Source: Escherichia sp. MOD1-EC7003
GTDB taxonomy: Bacteria; Pseudomonadota; Gammaproteobacteria; Enterobacterales; Enterobacteriaceae
Assembly: GCF_002965065.1 (NCBI RefSeq)
Contig: NZ_PTRE01000082.1
Coordinates: 1 to 41,580 of the forward strand
Direction: 5' to 3'
DNA: 41,580 nt
Both the position numbers and the translations under genes were made by a program. The notes under the pieces are model-generated. The model made no database searches. It saw only the letters and a list, made by a program, of their open reading frames with translations, and was not told the origin of the DNA. This document shows, piece by piece, positions 21,667-33,478 of the stretch. Numbering within the stretch: the first letter of the stretch is position 1; every line of letters starts with the position of its first letter.

Positions 21667-23125
21667 ATTGTTGGTAAACGTAACGCCTTCGGAAACGCGA
21701 GTGGCGTATATTGATGGCGGTATTCTGCAGGAAATTCATATTGAACGTGAGGCGCGACGCGGAATAGTAGGCAATATCTACAAGGGTCGTGTAAGTCGTG
21801 TACTTCCGGGTATGCAGGCGGCTTTTGTAGATATTGGGCTGGATAAAGCCGCGTTTCTTCATGCATCCGACATCATGCCGCACACTGAATGTGTGGCGGG
21901 TGAAGAGCAAAAACAATTCACGGTGCGCGACATCTCGGAACTGGTCCGTCAGGGGCAAGATCTGATGGTGCAGGTGGTGAAAGATCCGCTGGGCACTAAA
22001 GGTGCACGCCTGACCACCGATATCACGCTGCCATCTCGTTATCTGGTGTTTATGCCAGGGGCTTCTCACGTTGGGGTTTCCCAACGTATCGAAAGCGAAT
22101 CCGAACGCGATCGCCTGAAAAAAGTGGTTGCGGAGTATTGCGACGAGCAGGGTGGCTTTATCATCCGTACCGCAGCGGAAGGGATTGGCGAAGCTGAACT
22201 GGCTTCCGATGCCGCTTATCTGAAACGCGTCTGGACCAAAGTGATGGCGCGTAAAAAGCGCCCGCAGACACGTTATCAGCTATATGGTGAACTGGCGCTG
22301 GCGCAGCGTGTGCTGCGTGATTTCGCCGACGCCGAACTGGACCGTATTCGCGTTGACTCACGCCTGACTTACGAAGCATTACTTGAGTTCACCTCGGAAT
22401 ACATCCCCGAAATGACCAGTAAGCTGGAGCATTACACGGGCCGCCAGCCGATTTTCGATCTCTTTGACGTTGAAAACGAAATCCAGCGGGCGCTGGAGCG
22501 CAAAGTAGAACTGAAATCCGGTGGCTATTTGATTATCGACCAGACCGAAGCGATGACCACCGTGGACATCAATACTGGGGCGTTTGTCGGTCATCGCAAT
22601 CTGGATGACACCATCTTCAATACCAATATTGAAGCGACGCAGGCTATCGCTCGCCAGCTACGGTTGCGTAACCTGGGCGGGATTATCATTATTGATTTCA
22701 TCGACATGAATAATGAAGATCACCGCCGCCGCGTGCTGCATTCGCTGGAACAGGCGTTGGGCAAAGACCGGGTGAAAACCAGTGTTAATGGTTTTTCGGC
22801 GCTGGGGCTGGTGGAGATGACGCGTAAACGCACCCGCGAAAGCATTGAGCACGTGCTGTGTAACGAATGCCCAACTTGCCACGGTCGTGGAACGGTGAAA
22901 ACCGTGGAAACGGTATGTTATGAAATCATGCGAGAAATCGTTCGTGTGCACCATGCTTACGACTCTGACCGTTTCCTGGTCTATGCTTCTCCGGCAGTAG
23001 CCGAAGCCTTGAAAGGCGAAGAGTCACACTCGCTGGCAGAGGTGGAAATTTTCGTAGGCAAACAGGTTAAAGTACAAATTGAACCGCTCTATAACCAGGA
23101 GCAGTTTGACGTCGTAATGATGTAA
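21656..23125 (+). CDS. rng: Ribonuclease G
   Basis: A 489-residue RNase E/G-family endoribonuclease, active on the 16S rRNA 5' end and some mRNAs. The S1 RNA-binding domain covers about residues 38-128. The DNase I-like catalytic part holds metal-binding Asp304 ([10 protein letters not shown]) and Asp347 (IIIIDFIDM), and the zinc-link motif CPTCHG starts at 405. The long C-terminal scaffold of RNase E is absent, which identifies RNase G (cafA). I chose ATG 21656, which gives the family start MTAELLVNV and overlaps maf by 11 bases. Confidence 0.98.
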   Translation: MTAELLVNVTPSETRVAYIDGGILQEIHIEREARRGIVGNIYKGRVSRVLPGMQAAFVDIGLDKAAFLHASDIMPHTECVAGEEQKQFTVRDISELVRQGQDLMVQVVKDPLGTKGARLTTDITLPSRYLVFMPGASHVGVSQRIESESERDRLKKVVAEYCDEQGGFIIRTAAEGIGEAELASDAAYLKRVWTKVMARKKRPQTRYQLYGELALAQRVLRDFADAELDRIRVDSRLTYEALLEFTSEYIPEMTSKLEHYTGRQPIFDLFDVENEIQRALERKVELKSGGYLIIDQTEAMTTVDINTGAFVGHRNLDDTIFNTNIEATQAIARQLRLRNLGGIIIIDFIDMNNEDHRRRVLHSLEQALGKDRVKTSVNGFSALGLVEMTRKRTRESIEHVLCNECPTCHGRGTVKTVETVCYEIMREIVRVHHAYDSDRFLVYASPAVAEALKGEESHSLAEVEIFVGKQVKVQIEPLYNQEQFDVVMM

Positions 23126-23192
23126 ACAGATGCTGGGCGGCCATCCGGCAAAGGTTTTTTGAGTCACATTTTTAGCAGACAAGGAGTGACGG

Positions 23193-26100
23193 GTGAGGCG
23201 ATTGCCGGGGATTATACTGCTTACTGGAGCCGCACTCGTTGTGAGCGCTGCCCTGTTGGTTAGCGGCCTGCGTATTGCTTTACCGCATCTTGACGCCTGG
23301 CGTCCGGAAATCCTCAACAAAATAGAATCCGCGACTGGCATGCCGGTAGATGCCAGCCAGCTTTCTGCCAGCTGGCAGAATTTTGGCCCGACACTTGAAG
23401 CGCTCGACATCCGTGCAGAGCTAAAAGATGGCGGCGAATTTTCGGTTAAACGCGTTACTCTGGCGCTGGATGTCTGGCAGAGCCTGTTGCATATGCGCTG
23501 GCAGTTTCGCGACCTCACTTTCTGGCAGCTGCGCTTTCGTACCAATACACCTATCACCAGCGGCGGTGGTAATGATAGCCTGGAAGCCAGTCACATCAGC
23601 GATTTGTTTCTTCGTCAGTTCGACCATTTTGATCTCCGCGACAGCGAAGTCAGTTTCCTGACGCCATCCGGCCAGCGTGCTGAGCTGGCGATCCCACAAC
23701 TCACCTGGCTGAACGATCCACGTCGACACCGTGCGGAAGGCCAGGTAAGCCTCTCCAGCCTTACCGGACAGCACGGGGTGATGCAGGTGCGTATGGATCT
23801 GCGTGATGATGAGGGGGTGTTAAGCAACGGTCGCGTCTGGCTTCAGGCTGATGACATCGATCTGAAGCCGTGGCTGGGTAAATGGATGCAGGACAATATT
23901 GCGCTGGAAACGGCGCAGTTCTCCCTTGAAGGCTGGATGACGATCGACAAAGGCGATGTAACCGGCGGCGACGTCTGGCTGAAACAGGGCGGTGCCAGCT
24001 GGTTGGGCGAGAAGCAAACGCATACGCTGTCGGTGGATAATCTGACTGCGCACATTACGCGTGAAAATCCGGGCTGGCAGTTCTCTATTCCCGATACGCG
24101 GATCACGATGGACGGCACCCCCTGGCCGAGCGGAGCATTGACGCTGGCCTGGATTCCGCAACAGGACGTTGGTGGCAAAACCAATAAACGCAGTGACGAA
24201 CTCCGGATTCGCGCCAGTAATCTGGAGCTGGCAGGCCTGGAAGGCGTACGCCCGTTAGCTGCGAAACTTTCACCTGCACTGAGGGACATTTGGCGCTCTA
24301 CACAACCGAGCGGCAAGATTAACACTCTGGCGCTGGATATCCCGCTTCAGGCGGTAGATAAGACCCGCTTTCAGGCATCCTGGAGCGATCTGGCCTGGAA
24401 GCAATGGAAATTATTGCCGGGTGCGGAACACTTCTCCGGGACGCTTTCCGGTAGTGTAGAAAATGGTTTGCTTACCGCCTCGATGAAACAGGCGAAGATG
24501 CCTTACGAAACGGTATTCCGTGCGCCACTGGAAATCGCCGACGGACAGGCAGCTATAAGCTGGCTGAACAATGACAAAGGTTTCCAGCTGGATGGGCGTA
24601 ACATTGACGTCAAAGCCAAAGCCGTCCATGCGCACGGTGGTTTCCGTTACCTGCAACCGGCTAACGATGACCCCTGGCTGGGGATTCTGGCTGGCATCAG
24701 TACTGATGATGGTTCGCAAGCCTGGCGCTATTTCCCCGAAAACCTGATGGGGAAAGACCTGGTAGATTACTTAAGTGGCGCGATTCAGGGCGGTGAAGCG
24801 GATAACGCGACGCTGGTTTATGGCGGCAATCCGCAACTCTTCCCCTATAAACACAATGAAGGTCAGTTTGAAGTGCTGGTGCCGCTGCGCAACGCGAAGT
24901 TTGCCTTCCAGCCGGACTGGCCAGCGTTAACTAACCTTGATATTGAACTGGACTTTATTAACGACGGCTTATGGATGAAAACCGATGGCGTTAATCTGGG
25001 CGGTGTGCGGGCCAGTAATCTCACCGCAGTGATCCCTGACTACTCGAAAGAAAAACTGCTGATTGACGCTGATATTAAAGGTCCGGGTAAAGCCGTTGGT
25101 CCTTACTTTGATGAGACACCGCTGAAAGATTCTCTGGGGGCGACCCTGCAAGAACTCCAGCTCGACGGCGATGTGAATGCTCGCTTACATCTTGATATCC
25201 CGCTGAACGGTGAACTGGTAACCGCGAAAGGTGAAGTGACGCTGCGTAATAACAGTTTGTTTATCAAACCACTCGACAGCACTCTGAAAAATTTGAGCGG
25301 CAAATTCCGCTTTATCAATGGCGATCTGCAAAGTGAACCACTGACAGCAAGCTGGTTTAATCAGCCGTTGAACGTGGAATTTTCCACGAAAGAAGGGGCA
25401 AAAGCCTACCAGGTCGCGGTGAATCTCAACGGTAACTGGCAACCTGCGAAAACCAACGTTCTGCCTGAAGCGGTGAACGAAGCATTAAGTGGCAATGTGG
25501 CGTGGGATGGTAAAGTGGGCATTGAGCTGCCTTATCATGCTGGCGCGACCTATAACGTAGAGCTGAATGGCGAACTGAAGAATGTGAGCAGTCACTTACC
25601 TTCACCGTTAGCCAAACCTGCGGGTGAACCGCTACCGGTAAACGTTAAGGTTGATGGCAATCTCAACAGCTTTGAATTAACCGGACAGGCTGGTGCGGAT
25701 AACCATTTCAATAGCCGCTGGTTACTCGGTCAAAAACTGACGCTCGATCGTGCTATTTGGGTGGCCGACAGTAAAACGCTCCCGCCGTTGCCGGAACAAA
25801 GTGGCGTTGAACTCAATATGCCGCCGATGAATGGTGCCGAGTGGCTGGCCCTGTTCCAGAAAGGCGCGGCGGAGAGTGTCGGTGGTGCAGCGAGTTTTCC
25901 ACAACACATTACGTTACGTACACCTGTGCTGTCGCTGGGAAATCAGCAATGGAATAACCTGAGCATTGTTTCGCAACCGACGGTAAATGGCACCCAGGTT
26001 GAGGTGCAAGGGCGTGAAATCAACGTCACGCTGGCGATGCGTAATAACGCGCCGTGGCTGGCGAATATCAAATATCTTTATTACAACCCGAGTGTGGCGA

Positions 26101-26993
26101 AAACTCGTGGTGATTCAACGACGTCATCACCTTTCCCAACAACGGAGCGCATTAGCTTCCGTGGCTGGCCGGACGCGCAAATACGTTGCGCAGAGTGCTG
26201 GTTCTGGGGGCAAAAATTCGGTCGCATTGACAGTGATATCACCATTTCTGGTGATACATTAACGCTGACCAACGGACTGATTGATACCGGTTTCTCGCGG
26301 CTTACTGCCGAGGGTGAATGGGTTAACAATCCGGGGAATGAACGTACCTCGCTGAAAGGAAAACTGCGCGGGCAGAAAATTGATGCCGCCGCAGAATTTT
26401 TTGGTGTCACGACGCCTATACGCCAGTCGTCATTTAATGTGGATTACGATTTACACTGGCGCAAAGCACCGTGGCTGCCGGATGAGGCGACGTTGAATGG
26501 CATTATTCATACTCAGCTGGGCAAAGGCGAAATTACCGAAATCAGCACCGGACATGCCGGGCAATTGCTGCGCTTATTGAGCGTTGATGCCCTGATGCGT
26601 AAGCTGCGTTTTGATTTCAGAGACACTTTTGGCGAAGGGTTCTATTTTGACTCCATTCACAGCACCGCGTGGATTAAAGACGGCGTTATGCACACTGACG
26701 ACACGCTGGTGGATGGCCTGGAAGCGGATATCGCCATGAAAGGGTCGGTAAATCTGGTACGTCGCGACCTGAATATGGAAGCGGTTGTCGCACCAGAGAT
26801 TTCTGCGACGGTGGGTGTGGCTGCGGCCTTTGCGGTTAATCCCATTGTCGGCGCGGCAGTGTTTGCCGCCAGTAAAGTGCTGGGGCCGCTGTGGAGCAAA
26901 GTCTCCATTTTGCGCTATCACATTTCGGGCCAGCTGGACGATCCGCAAATCAACGAAGTGTTGCGCCAACCGCGTAAAGAAAAAGCGCAATGA
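23193..26993 (+). CDS. yhdP: AsmA-like intermembrane phospholipid transporter YhdP
   Basis: A 1266-residue protein with an N-terminal membrane anchor (about 7-27) followed by a very long beta-rich periplasmic region of the AsmA-like/DUF3971 family. This family forms bridge-like grooves between the inner and outer membrane. In E. coli YhdP acts redundantly with TamB and YdbH in phospholipid delivery to the outer membrane. It starts with GTG preceded by AAGGAG. It lies 67 bases after rng, in a spacer that carries a partial REP-like sequence, and before tldD. No frameshift is seen; near the C-terminus a Gly/Ala-rich hydrophobic stretch (VGVAAAFAVNPIVGAAVFAA) is characteristic. Confidence 0.96.
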   Translation: MRRLPGIILLTGAALVVSAALLVSGLRIALPHLDAWRPEILNKIESATGMPVDASQLSASWQNFGPTLEALDIRAELKDGGEFSVKRVTLALDVWQSLLHMRWQFRDLTFWQLRFRTNTPITSGGGNDSLEASHISDLFLRQFDHFDLRDSEVSFLTPSGQRAELAIPQLTWLNDPRRHRAEGQVSLSSLTGQHGVMQVRMDLRDDEGVLSNGRVWLQADDIDLKPWLGKWMQDNIALETAQFSLEGWMTIDKGDVTGGDVWLKQGGASWLGEKQTHTLSVDNLTAHITRENPGWQFSIPDTRITMDGTPWPSGALTLAWIPQQDVGGKTNKRSDELRIRASNLELAGLEGVRPLAAKLSPALRDIWRSTQPSGKINTLALDIPLQAVDKTRFQASWSDLAWKQWKLLPGAEHFSGTLSGSVENGLLTASMKQAKMPYETVFRAPLEIADGQAAISWLNNDKGFQLDGRNIDVKAKAVHAHGGFRYLQPANDDPWLGILAGISTDDGSQAWRYFPENLMGKDLVDYLSGAIQGGEADNATLVYGGNPQLFPYKHNEGQFEVLVPLRNAKFAFQPDWPALTNLDIELDFINDGLWMKTDGVNLGGVRASNLTAVIPDYSKEKLLIDADIKGPGKAVGPYFDETPLKDSLGATLQELQLDGDVNARLHLDIPLNGELVTAKGEVTLRNNSLFIKPLDSTLKNLSGKFRFINGDLQSEPLTASWFNQPLNVEFSTKEGAKAYQVAVNLNGNWQPAKTNVLPEAVNEALSGNVAWDGKVGIELPYHAGATYNVELNGELKNVSSHLPSPLAKPAGEPLPVNVKVDGNLNSFELTGQAGADNHFNSRWLLGQKLTLDRAIWVADSKTLPPLPEQSGVELNMPPMNGAEWLALFQKGAAESVGGAASFPQHITLRTPVLSLGNQQWNNLSIVSQPTVNGTQVEVQGREINVTLAMRNNAPWLANIKYLYYNPSVAKTRGDSTTSSPFPTTERISFRGWPDAQIRCAECWFWGQKFGRIDSDITISGDTLTLTNGLIDTGFSRLTAEGEWVNNPGNERTSLKGKLRGQKIDAAAEFFGVTTPIRQSSFNVDYDLHWRKAPWLPDEATLNGIIHTQLGKGEITEISTGHAGQLLRLLSVDALMRKLRFDFRDTFGEGFYFDSIHSTAWIKDGVMHTDDTLVDGLEADIAMKGSVNLVRRDLNMEAVVAPEISATVGVAAAFAVNPIVGAAVFAASKVLGPLWSKVSILRYHISGQLDDPQINEVLRQPRKEKAQ

Positions 26994-27067
26994 TTTGACG
27001 AGGGCGCGTAATTGCCCCAATCTCATATGATAATCGTTGCCAAAGGCCAACGAGCCGGAACATAACC

Positions 27068-27106
27068 GTAGGCCGGATAAGGCGTTCACGCCGCATCCGG
27101 CAGCCG
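27068..27106. repeat. REP element between yhdP and tldD
   Basis: A single repetitive extragenic palindrome: TAGGCCGGATAAGGCGTT, CAC, then GCCGCATCCGGCA as the complementary arm. It lies in the 155-base spacer upstream of tldD and is typical of E. coli intergenic spaces, where it can bind gyrase or protect mRNA. Confidence 0.9.
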
Positions 27107-27133
27107 TAAAAAATCCTCTACTGCAGTAACTAA

Positions 27134-28594
<1,461 letters not shown>

Positions 28595-28603
28595 TCTATC
28601 CAG

Positions 28604-28660
28604 GTCGGTAAGCGTCGCATCAGGCATTGGTTGCCGGATGCGACGCTTACCGGCCTACGC
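28604..28660. repeat. REP-pair (BIME) between tldD and aaeR
   Basis: Two inverted arms, GTCGGTAAGCGTCGCATCAG and the matching GATGCGACGCTTACCGGCC half, form a large imperfect hairpin between the convergent tldD and aaeR. It may serve as a 3' end stabiliser for both transcripts. No classical U-tract terminator is seen here. Confidence 0.88.
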
Positions 28661-28667
28661 ACATGAA

Positions 28668-29597
28668 TTACTTCTCTTTCCCGCGGCCGTGCATCTCCTG
28701 AAATAGCTTACCGACCTCAACAAAATAATCCGTCAGTGAGTTGATCACGACCTGCACTTTTAGCGGCAGTTTATCTTTTTCGGTATATAACGCATAAACC
28801 GGGCGTGGATCTGACTGGTAACGCGGCAGCAGGATCTCAAGCTCTCCGCGATTGATCTCGTTGATCACCCACATCAATGGCACATAGGCGATCCCGGCGC
28901 CTGCCGTCAGCCAGCGCACCAGCGTCATCGGATCATTAGTAACAAATCTCCCCTGCGGGATCAGGCGAGTCGAGATCCCTTCCGGTGCGATCAGTTCAAA
29001 TTCATTGTCGGGACGCACGCTGTATTCAAGCCATGAATGACTACTTAAATCGGCAGGTTTTTCCGGTATGCCGTATTGTGTGAGATAGCTTTTCGCAGCG
29101 CACACTACCATTGGCATTGCGCCCAGACGGCGGGAAAACAGGCTGGAATCCTGCAACGCGCCGACGCGGATCACCACATCCAGACCATCGGCAATCAGGT
29201 CGGGGGCAGGAATTCCGGTAACCAGATTGACGCTTAAACCAGGATACTCTTTCAGCATTTTTGCTGTCAGCCCGGCGAGAACATTTTGTGCCATAGTTGA
29301 AGAACAGCCAATGCGCAGCGTCCCGATGGGGGTGTTATTGAAGGCATACAGTTGCTCATGAACATCCTGCACTTCATGGAGCATCCGACGGCAGCCCTGG
29401 TAATAAATTCTACCGGCTTCGGTCAGGCCAATGCTGCGTGTGCTACGGTTTAACAGCTTTACCTGCAACTCATCTTCCAGTTTTGACACCGTCTGACTGA
29501 TGGACGAAACGCTCATCTGTAGCTGTCTGGCGGCGGCGGTAAAAGAGCCAAATTCAACTACTTTGGCAAACACCGACATGCGTTTTAGTCGTTCCAT
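28668..29597 (-). CDS. aaeR: LysR-type regulator AaeR
   Basis: A 309-residue LysR-type transcriptional regulator (formerly qseA/yhcS). The N-terminal winged helix-turn-helix spans residues 1-60 (MERLKRMSVFAKVVEFGSFT, with SVSSISQTVSKLEDELQVKLLNR in the recognition region) and is followed by the periplasmic-binding-like effector domain. It is divergent from aaeXAB, which it activates in response to aromatic carboxylic acids; as QseA it is also described as a virulence regulator in pathogenic E. coli. Complete. Confidence 0.95.
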   Translation of the reverse strand: MERLKRMSVFAKVVEFGSFTAAARQLQMSVSSISQTVSKLEDELQVKLLNRSTRSIGLTEAGRIYYQGCRRMLHEVQDVHEQLYAFNNTPIGTLRIGCSSTMAQNVLAGLTAKMLKEYPGLSVNLVTGIPAPDLIADGLDVVIRVGALQDSSLFSRRLGAMPMVVCAAKSYLTQYGIPEKPADLSSHSWLEYSVRPDNEFELIAPEGISTRLIPQGRFVTNDPMTLVRWLTAGAGIAYVPLMWVINEINRGELEILLPRYQSDPRPVYALYTEKDKLPLKVQVVINSLTDYFVEVGKLFQEMHGRGKEK

Positions 29598-29612
29598 TAT
29601 TCACTCTGACTT

Positions 29613-29634
29613 AAAAGTGATTTAGATCACATAA
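29613..29634. promoter_or_regulatory. Predicted CRP-binding site between aaeR and aaeX
   Basis: GTGA-N6-TCACA (29617-29631) is close to the CRP consensus TGTGA-N6-TCACA and lies only about 20 bases upstream of the aaeR start. From that position it could repress aaeR or activate aaeXAB. The AT-rich sequence 29631-29690 next to it suits the divergent promoters. Prediction from sequence only. Confidence 0.5.
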
Positions 29635-29779
29635 TATAGATAACAGCATAACAGTTACGTTAATATATTAAATATCAATCTACAGTAATGTTGCGCTCGC
29701 CCGGCTTTCCATGCCCTTCTCTGCGGCGACAGATGCTGAAAATAATAACGCCTGCTCTCTCTATACAACCAAGGTCAAC

Positions 29780-29983
29780 ATGAGTCTGTTTCCCGTTATC
29801 GTGGTGTTTGGGCTGTCCTTCCCACCGATTTTTTTCGAATTGCTTTTATCACTGGCGATTTTCTGGCTGGTGCGCCGGGTACTTGTGCCAACAGGTCTCT
29901 ACGACTTTGTCTGGCATCCGGCGTTGTTCAACACCGCGCTCTATTGCTGCTTGTTTTATTTGATATCGCGACTGTTCGTTTGA
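29780..29983 (+). CDS. aaeX: Small membrane protein AaeX (DUF1656)
   Basis: A 67-residue protein with two hydrophobic segments (about 3-30 and 45-65), DUF1656 family, encoded first in the aaeXAB operon. The ATG at 29780 is preceded by AAGG, and upstream in-frame residues lack family character. The efflux operon works as an aromatic-acid safety valve; the role of AaeX is not known, but its conserved linkage suggests an accessory subunit. Confidence 0.93.
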   Translation: MSLFPVIVVFGLSFPPIFFELLLSLAIFWLVRRVLVPTGLYDFVWHPALFNTALYCCLFYLISRLFV

Positions 29984-29990
29984 GGTTGAA

Positions 29991-30923
29991 GTGAAAACAC
30001 TAATAAGAAAATTCTCTCGTACGGCCATCACGGTCGTATTAGTCATTCTGGCCTTCATCGCAATTTTTAATGCCTGGGTCTATTACACCGAATCCCCGTG
30101 GACGCGTGACGCGCGCTTTAGCGCTGACGTCGTGGCGATCGCGCCGGACGTTTCTGGACTCATTACCCAGGTGAATGTTCATGATAACCAGCTGGTGAAA
30201 AAAGGACAGGAACTGTTCATCATCGACCAGCCGCGCTATCAAAAGGCGCTTGAGGAAGCGCAAGCCGATGTTGCTTATTATCAGGTCCTGGCACAGGAGA
30301 AACGGCAGGAGGCCGGGCGTCGTAACCGCCTCGGCGTGCAGGCGATGTCTCGCGAAGAGATCGACCAGGCCAACAACGTACTACAAACAGTTCTGCATCA
30401 GTTAGCGAAAGCGCAGGCGACTCGCGATCTGGCAAAACTGGATCTTGAACGCACAGTGATCCGCGCGCCGGCAGATGGCTGGGTGACCAACCTCAACGTC
30501 TATACCGGTGAGTTTATTACCCGTGGATCAACGGCGGTTGCGCTGGTGAAACAGAACACCTTCTATGTGCTGGCCTATATGGAAGAAACCAAGCTGGAAG
30601 GGGGGCGCCCTGGGTATCGCGCAGAGATCACGCCGCTTGGCAGTAACAAAGTACTGAAAGGGACTGTTGATAGTGTTGCCGCCGGGGTCACCAACGCCAG
30701 CAGCACGCGTGACGACAAAGGGATGGCGACCATCGACTCTAACCTTGAATGGGTACGTCTGGCGCAGCGTGTTCCGGTACGTATTCGTCTCGACAACCAG
30801 CAAGAGAACATCTGGCCTGCGGGCACCACTGCTACGGTGGTGGTCACTGGAAAACAAGATCGCGACGAAAGCCAGGATTCGTTCTTCCGTAAAATGGCTC
30901 ATCGCCTGCGTGAGTTTGGTTAA
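29991..30923 (+). CDS. aaeA: Aromatic carboxylic acid efflux adaptor AaeA
   Basis: A 310-residue membrane fusion protein of the HlyD/EmrA type. It has one N-terminal membrane segment (about 12-32), the lipoyl half [21 protein letters not shown], a helical hairpin, the second half [18 protein letters not shown] and a beta-barrel domain. It starts with GTG after GAGG, seven bases past aaeX. It is the periplasmic partner of AaeB for export of p-hydroxybenzoate and related acids. Confidence 0.96.
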   Translation: MKTLIRKFSRTAITVVLVILAFIAIFNAWVYYTESPWTRDARFSADVVAIAPDVSGLITQVNVHDNQLVKKGQELFIIDQPRYQKALEEAQADVAYYQVLAQEKRQEAGRRNRLGVQAMSREEIDQANNVLQTVLHQLAKAQATRDLAKLDLERTVIRAPADGWVTNLNVYTGEFITRGSTAVALVKQNTFYVLAYMEETKLEGGRPGYRAEITPLGSNKVLKGTVDSVAAGVTNASSTRDDKGMATIDSNLEWVRLAQRVPVRIRLDNQQENIWPAGTTATVVVTGKQDRDESQDSFFRKMAHRLREFG

Positions 30924-30928
30924 TTGCG

Positions 30929-32896
30929 ATGGGTATTTTCTCCATTGCTAATCAACATATTCGCTTTGCGGTAAAACTGGCGACCGCCATTGTACTGGCG
31001 CTGTTTGTTGGCTTTCACTTTCAGCTGGAAACGCCACGCTGGGCGGTACTGACAGCGGCGATTGTTGCTGCCGGTCCAGCCTTTGCTGCCGGGGGAGAAC
31101 CGTACTCTGGCGCGATACGTTATCGTGGCGTTTTGCGCATCATCGGCACATTTATCGGCTGTATTGCCGGACTGGTGATCATCATTGCGATGATCCGCGC
31201 TCCCTTGCTGATGATTCTGGTGTGCTGTATCTGGGCCGGTTTTTGTACCTGGATTTCCTCGTTGGTACGAATAGAAAACTCCTATGCGTGGGGGCTGGCT
31301 GGTTATACCGCGCTGATCATTGTGATCACCATTCACCAGGAACCGTTGCTGACGCCGCAGTTTGCCGTCGAACGTTGTAGCGAGATCGTTATCGGTATTG
31401 TGTGTGCGATTATGGCAGATTTGCTCTTTTCTCCGCGATCGATCAAACAAGAAGTGGATCGAGAGCTGGAAAGTTTGCTGGTCGCGCAATATCAATTAAT
31501 GCAACTCAGTATCAAACATGGCGATGGTGAAGTTGTCGATAAAGCCTGGGGGGAGCTGGTTCGACGCACCACGGCGTTACAAGGTATGCGCAGCAACCTG
31601 AATATGGAATCTTCCCGCTGGGCACGGGCCAATCGACGTTTAAAAGCAATCAATACGCTATCGCTGACGTTGATTACTCAATCCTGCGAAACCTATCTTA
31701 TTCAGAATACGCGCCCGGAATTGATCACTGATACTTTCCGCGAATTTTTTGACACGCCAGTAGAAACCGCGCAGGACGTCCACAAGCAGCTCAAACGCCT
31801 GCGGCGAGTTATCGCCTGGACCGGGGAACGGGAAACGCCTGTCACCATTTATAGCTGGGTTGCGGCGGCAACGCGTTATCAATTGCTGAAGCGCGGCGTT
31901 ATCAGTAACACAAAAATCAACGCCACCGAAGAAGAGATCCTTCAAGGCGAACCGGAAGTAAAAGTAGAGTCAGCCGAACGTCATCATGCGATGGTTAACT
32001 TCTGGCGAACCACACTTTCCTGCATTCTTGGCACGCTTTTCTGGTTGTGGACGGGCTGGACTTCCGGTAGTGGCGCAATGGTGATGATTGCGGTAGTGAC
32101 GTCACTGGCAATGCGTCTGCCGAATCCACGCATGGTGGCGATCGACTTTATCTACGGGACGCTGGCGGCGCTGCCGTTAGGGCTGCTCTACTTTTTGGTG
32201 ATTATCCCTAATACTCAACAGAGTATGTTGCTGCTGTGTATTAGCCTGGCAGTTCTGGGATTTTTCCTCGGTATAGAAGTACAGAAACGGCGGCTTGGCT
32301 CAATGGGGGCGCTGGCCAGCACCATAAATATTATTGTGCTGGATAACCCGATGACTTTCCATTTCAGTCAGTTTCTCGACAGCGCATTAGGGCAGATCGT
32401 CGGCTGTGTGCTCGCGTTCACCGTTATTTTGCTGGTGCGGGATAAATCGCGCGACAGGACCGGACGTGTACTGCTTAATCAGTTTGTTTCTGCCGCTGTT
32501 TCCGCGATGACCACCAATGTGGCGCGTCGTAAAGAGAACCATCTCCCGGCACTTTATCAGCAGCTGTTTTTGTTGATGAATAAGTTTCCCGGAGATTTGC
32601 CGAAATTTCGCCTGGCGCTGACGATGATTATCGCGCACCAGCGCCTGCGTGATGCACCGATCCCGGTTAACGAGGATTTATCGGCGTTTCACCGACAAAT
32701 GCGCCGCACAGCAGACCATGTGATATCTGCCCGTAGCGATGATAAACGGCATCGGTACTTCGGACAGTTGCTGGAAGAACTGGAAATCTACCAGGAAAAG
32801 CTACGCATCTGGCAAGCACCTCCGCAGGTGACGGAACCGGTGCATCGACTTACCGGTATGCTCCATAAGTATCAACATGCGTTGACTGATAGTTAA
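30929..32896 (+). CDS. aaeB: Aromatic carboxylic acid efflux permease AaeB
   Basis: A 655-residue inner-membrane transporter of the fusaric acid resistance-like (FUSC/ArAE) family. Two blocks of about five to six membrane segments each (roughly 15-170 and 360-510) are separated by a cytoplasmic domain, with a C-terminal soluble domain. It starts five bases after aaeA, with a weak ribosome site, so coupling to aaeA is likely. Complete. Confidence 0.96.
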   Translation: MGIFSIANQHIRFAVKLATAIVLALFVGFHFQLETPRWAVLTAAIVAAGPAFAAGGEPYSGAIRYRGVLRIIGTFIGCIAGLVIIIAMIRAPLLMILVCCIWAGFCTWISSLVRIENSYAWGLAGYTALIIVITIHQEPLLTPQFAVERCSEIVIGIVCAIMADLLFSPRSIKQEVDRELESLLVAQYQLMQLSIKHGDGEVVDKAWGELVRRTTALQGMRSNLNMESSRWARANRRLKAINTLSLTLITQSCETYLIQNTRPELITDTFREFFDTPVETAQDVHKQLKRLRRVIAWTGERETPVTIYSWVAAATRYQLLKRGVISNTKINATEEEILQGEPEVKVESAERHHAMVNFWRTTLSCILGTLFWLWTGWTSGSGAMVMIAVVTSLAMRLPNPRMVAIDFIYGTLAALPLGLLYFLVIIPNTQQSMLLLCISLAVLGFFLGIEVQKRRLGSMGALASTINIIVLDNPMTFHFSQFLDSALGQIVGCVLAFTVILLVRDKSRDRTGRVLLNQFVSAAVSAMTTNVARRKENHLPALYQQLFLLMNKFPGDLPKFRLALTMIIAHQRLRDAPIPVNEDLSAFHRQMRRTADHVISARSDDKRHRYFGQLLEELEIYQEKLRIWQAPPQVTEPVHRLTGMLHKYQHALTDS

Positions 32897-32902
32897 GTCA
32901 AA

Positions 32903-32923
32903 ACCGACGCCAAAAGAGTCGGT
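32903..32923 (+). repeat. Degenerate copy of the aaeB terminator hairpin
   Basis: CCGAC (32904-32908) and GTCGG (32918-32922) form the same stem as the terminator at 33067-33093, but without a U tract. Sequence shared with that copy is CCGACGCCAAAAG. Confidence 0.6.
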
Positions 32924-32944
32924 TGAGATTGCAGACATACTTCA

Positions 32945-33038
32945 AATTGCCTGATGCGCTATGCCTTATCAGGCCAGTAAGGGAATTGCATTCACACCCT
33001 GGTAGGCCGGATAAGGCGTTCACGCCGCATCCGGCATC
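32945..33038. repeat. BIME with two REP units downstream of aaeB
   Basis: One divergent REP (32945-32980, TGCCTGATGCGCTATGCC...CAGGCC) and one canonical REP (33003-33038, AGGCCGGATAAGGCG...CGCATCCGGCA) lie in the same spacer. They are flanked on both sides by copies of a short terminator-like hairpin. Confidence 0.88.
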
Positions 33039-33066
33039 AACAACGCGCACTTTGTCAATCATCTGA

Positions 33067-33093
33067 GCCGACGCCAAAAGGTGTCGGTTTTTT
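33067..33093 (+). terminator. Rho-independent terminator of aaeXAB
   Basis: The stem CCGAC...GTCGG (33068-33072 with 33083-33087, extendable through GCC/GGT) is followed by six T residues on the plus strand. Confidence 0.8.
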
Positions 33094-33152
33094 CATGGCT
33101 ATACTTAGCGATGAACGGCAGAATTCGCCGCGAAACGTGACGGTGGCAACAG

Positions 33153-33425
33153 ATGAATATTTATACCTTTGATTTTGATGAGATTGAGAGTCAGGAGGAT
33201 TTTTATCGCGACTTCAGCCAAACCTTTGGCCTGGCCAGGGAGAAAGTTCGCGATCTAGACTCACTATGGGATGTGTTAATGAACGATGTCCTGCCGCTAC
33301 CACTTGAGATTGAATTTGTTCATCTGGGAGAGAAAACGCGTCGCCGTTTTGGCGCGTTAATATTGCTGTTTGATGAGGCAGAGGAAGAGCTGGAAGGGCA
33401 TTTGCGTTTTAATGTTCGTCATTAG
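33153..33425 (+). CDS. yhcO: Barstar-like protein YhcO
   Basis: A 90-residue acidic protein of the barstar (ribonuclease-inhibitor) fold. It shows an N-terminal strand [11 protein letters not shown], a helix with [10 protein letters not shown], the barstar-like [21 protein letters not shown] and a second helix of alternating charged residues. No barnase-like gene is nearby, so a free antitoxin or a housekeeping role cannot be decided. The family assignment is from pattern recognition and the known YhcO entry. It converges on yhcN. Confidence 0.92.
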   Translation: MNIYTFDFDEIESQEDFYRDFSQTFGLAREKVRDLDSLWDVLMNDVLPLPLEIEFVHLGEKTRRRFGALILLFDEAEEELEGHLRFNVRH

Positions 33426-33426
33426 C

Positions 33427-33452
33427 GCAAAAAAGCCCCCGAGCCGGGGGCA
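33427..33452 (-). terminator. Terminator of yhcN (yhcO-yhcN convergent gap)
   Basis: GCCCCCG/CCGGGGGC forms a GC-rich hairpin with a two-base spacer, followed by six U residues in the minus-strand transcript. On the plus strand only A residues flank the 5' side, so for yhcO it would be a stem without a U tract. Confidence 0.85.
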
Positions 33453-33478
33453 ATATCGTCGGACAAGACGATGAGGGT

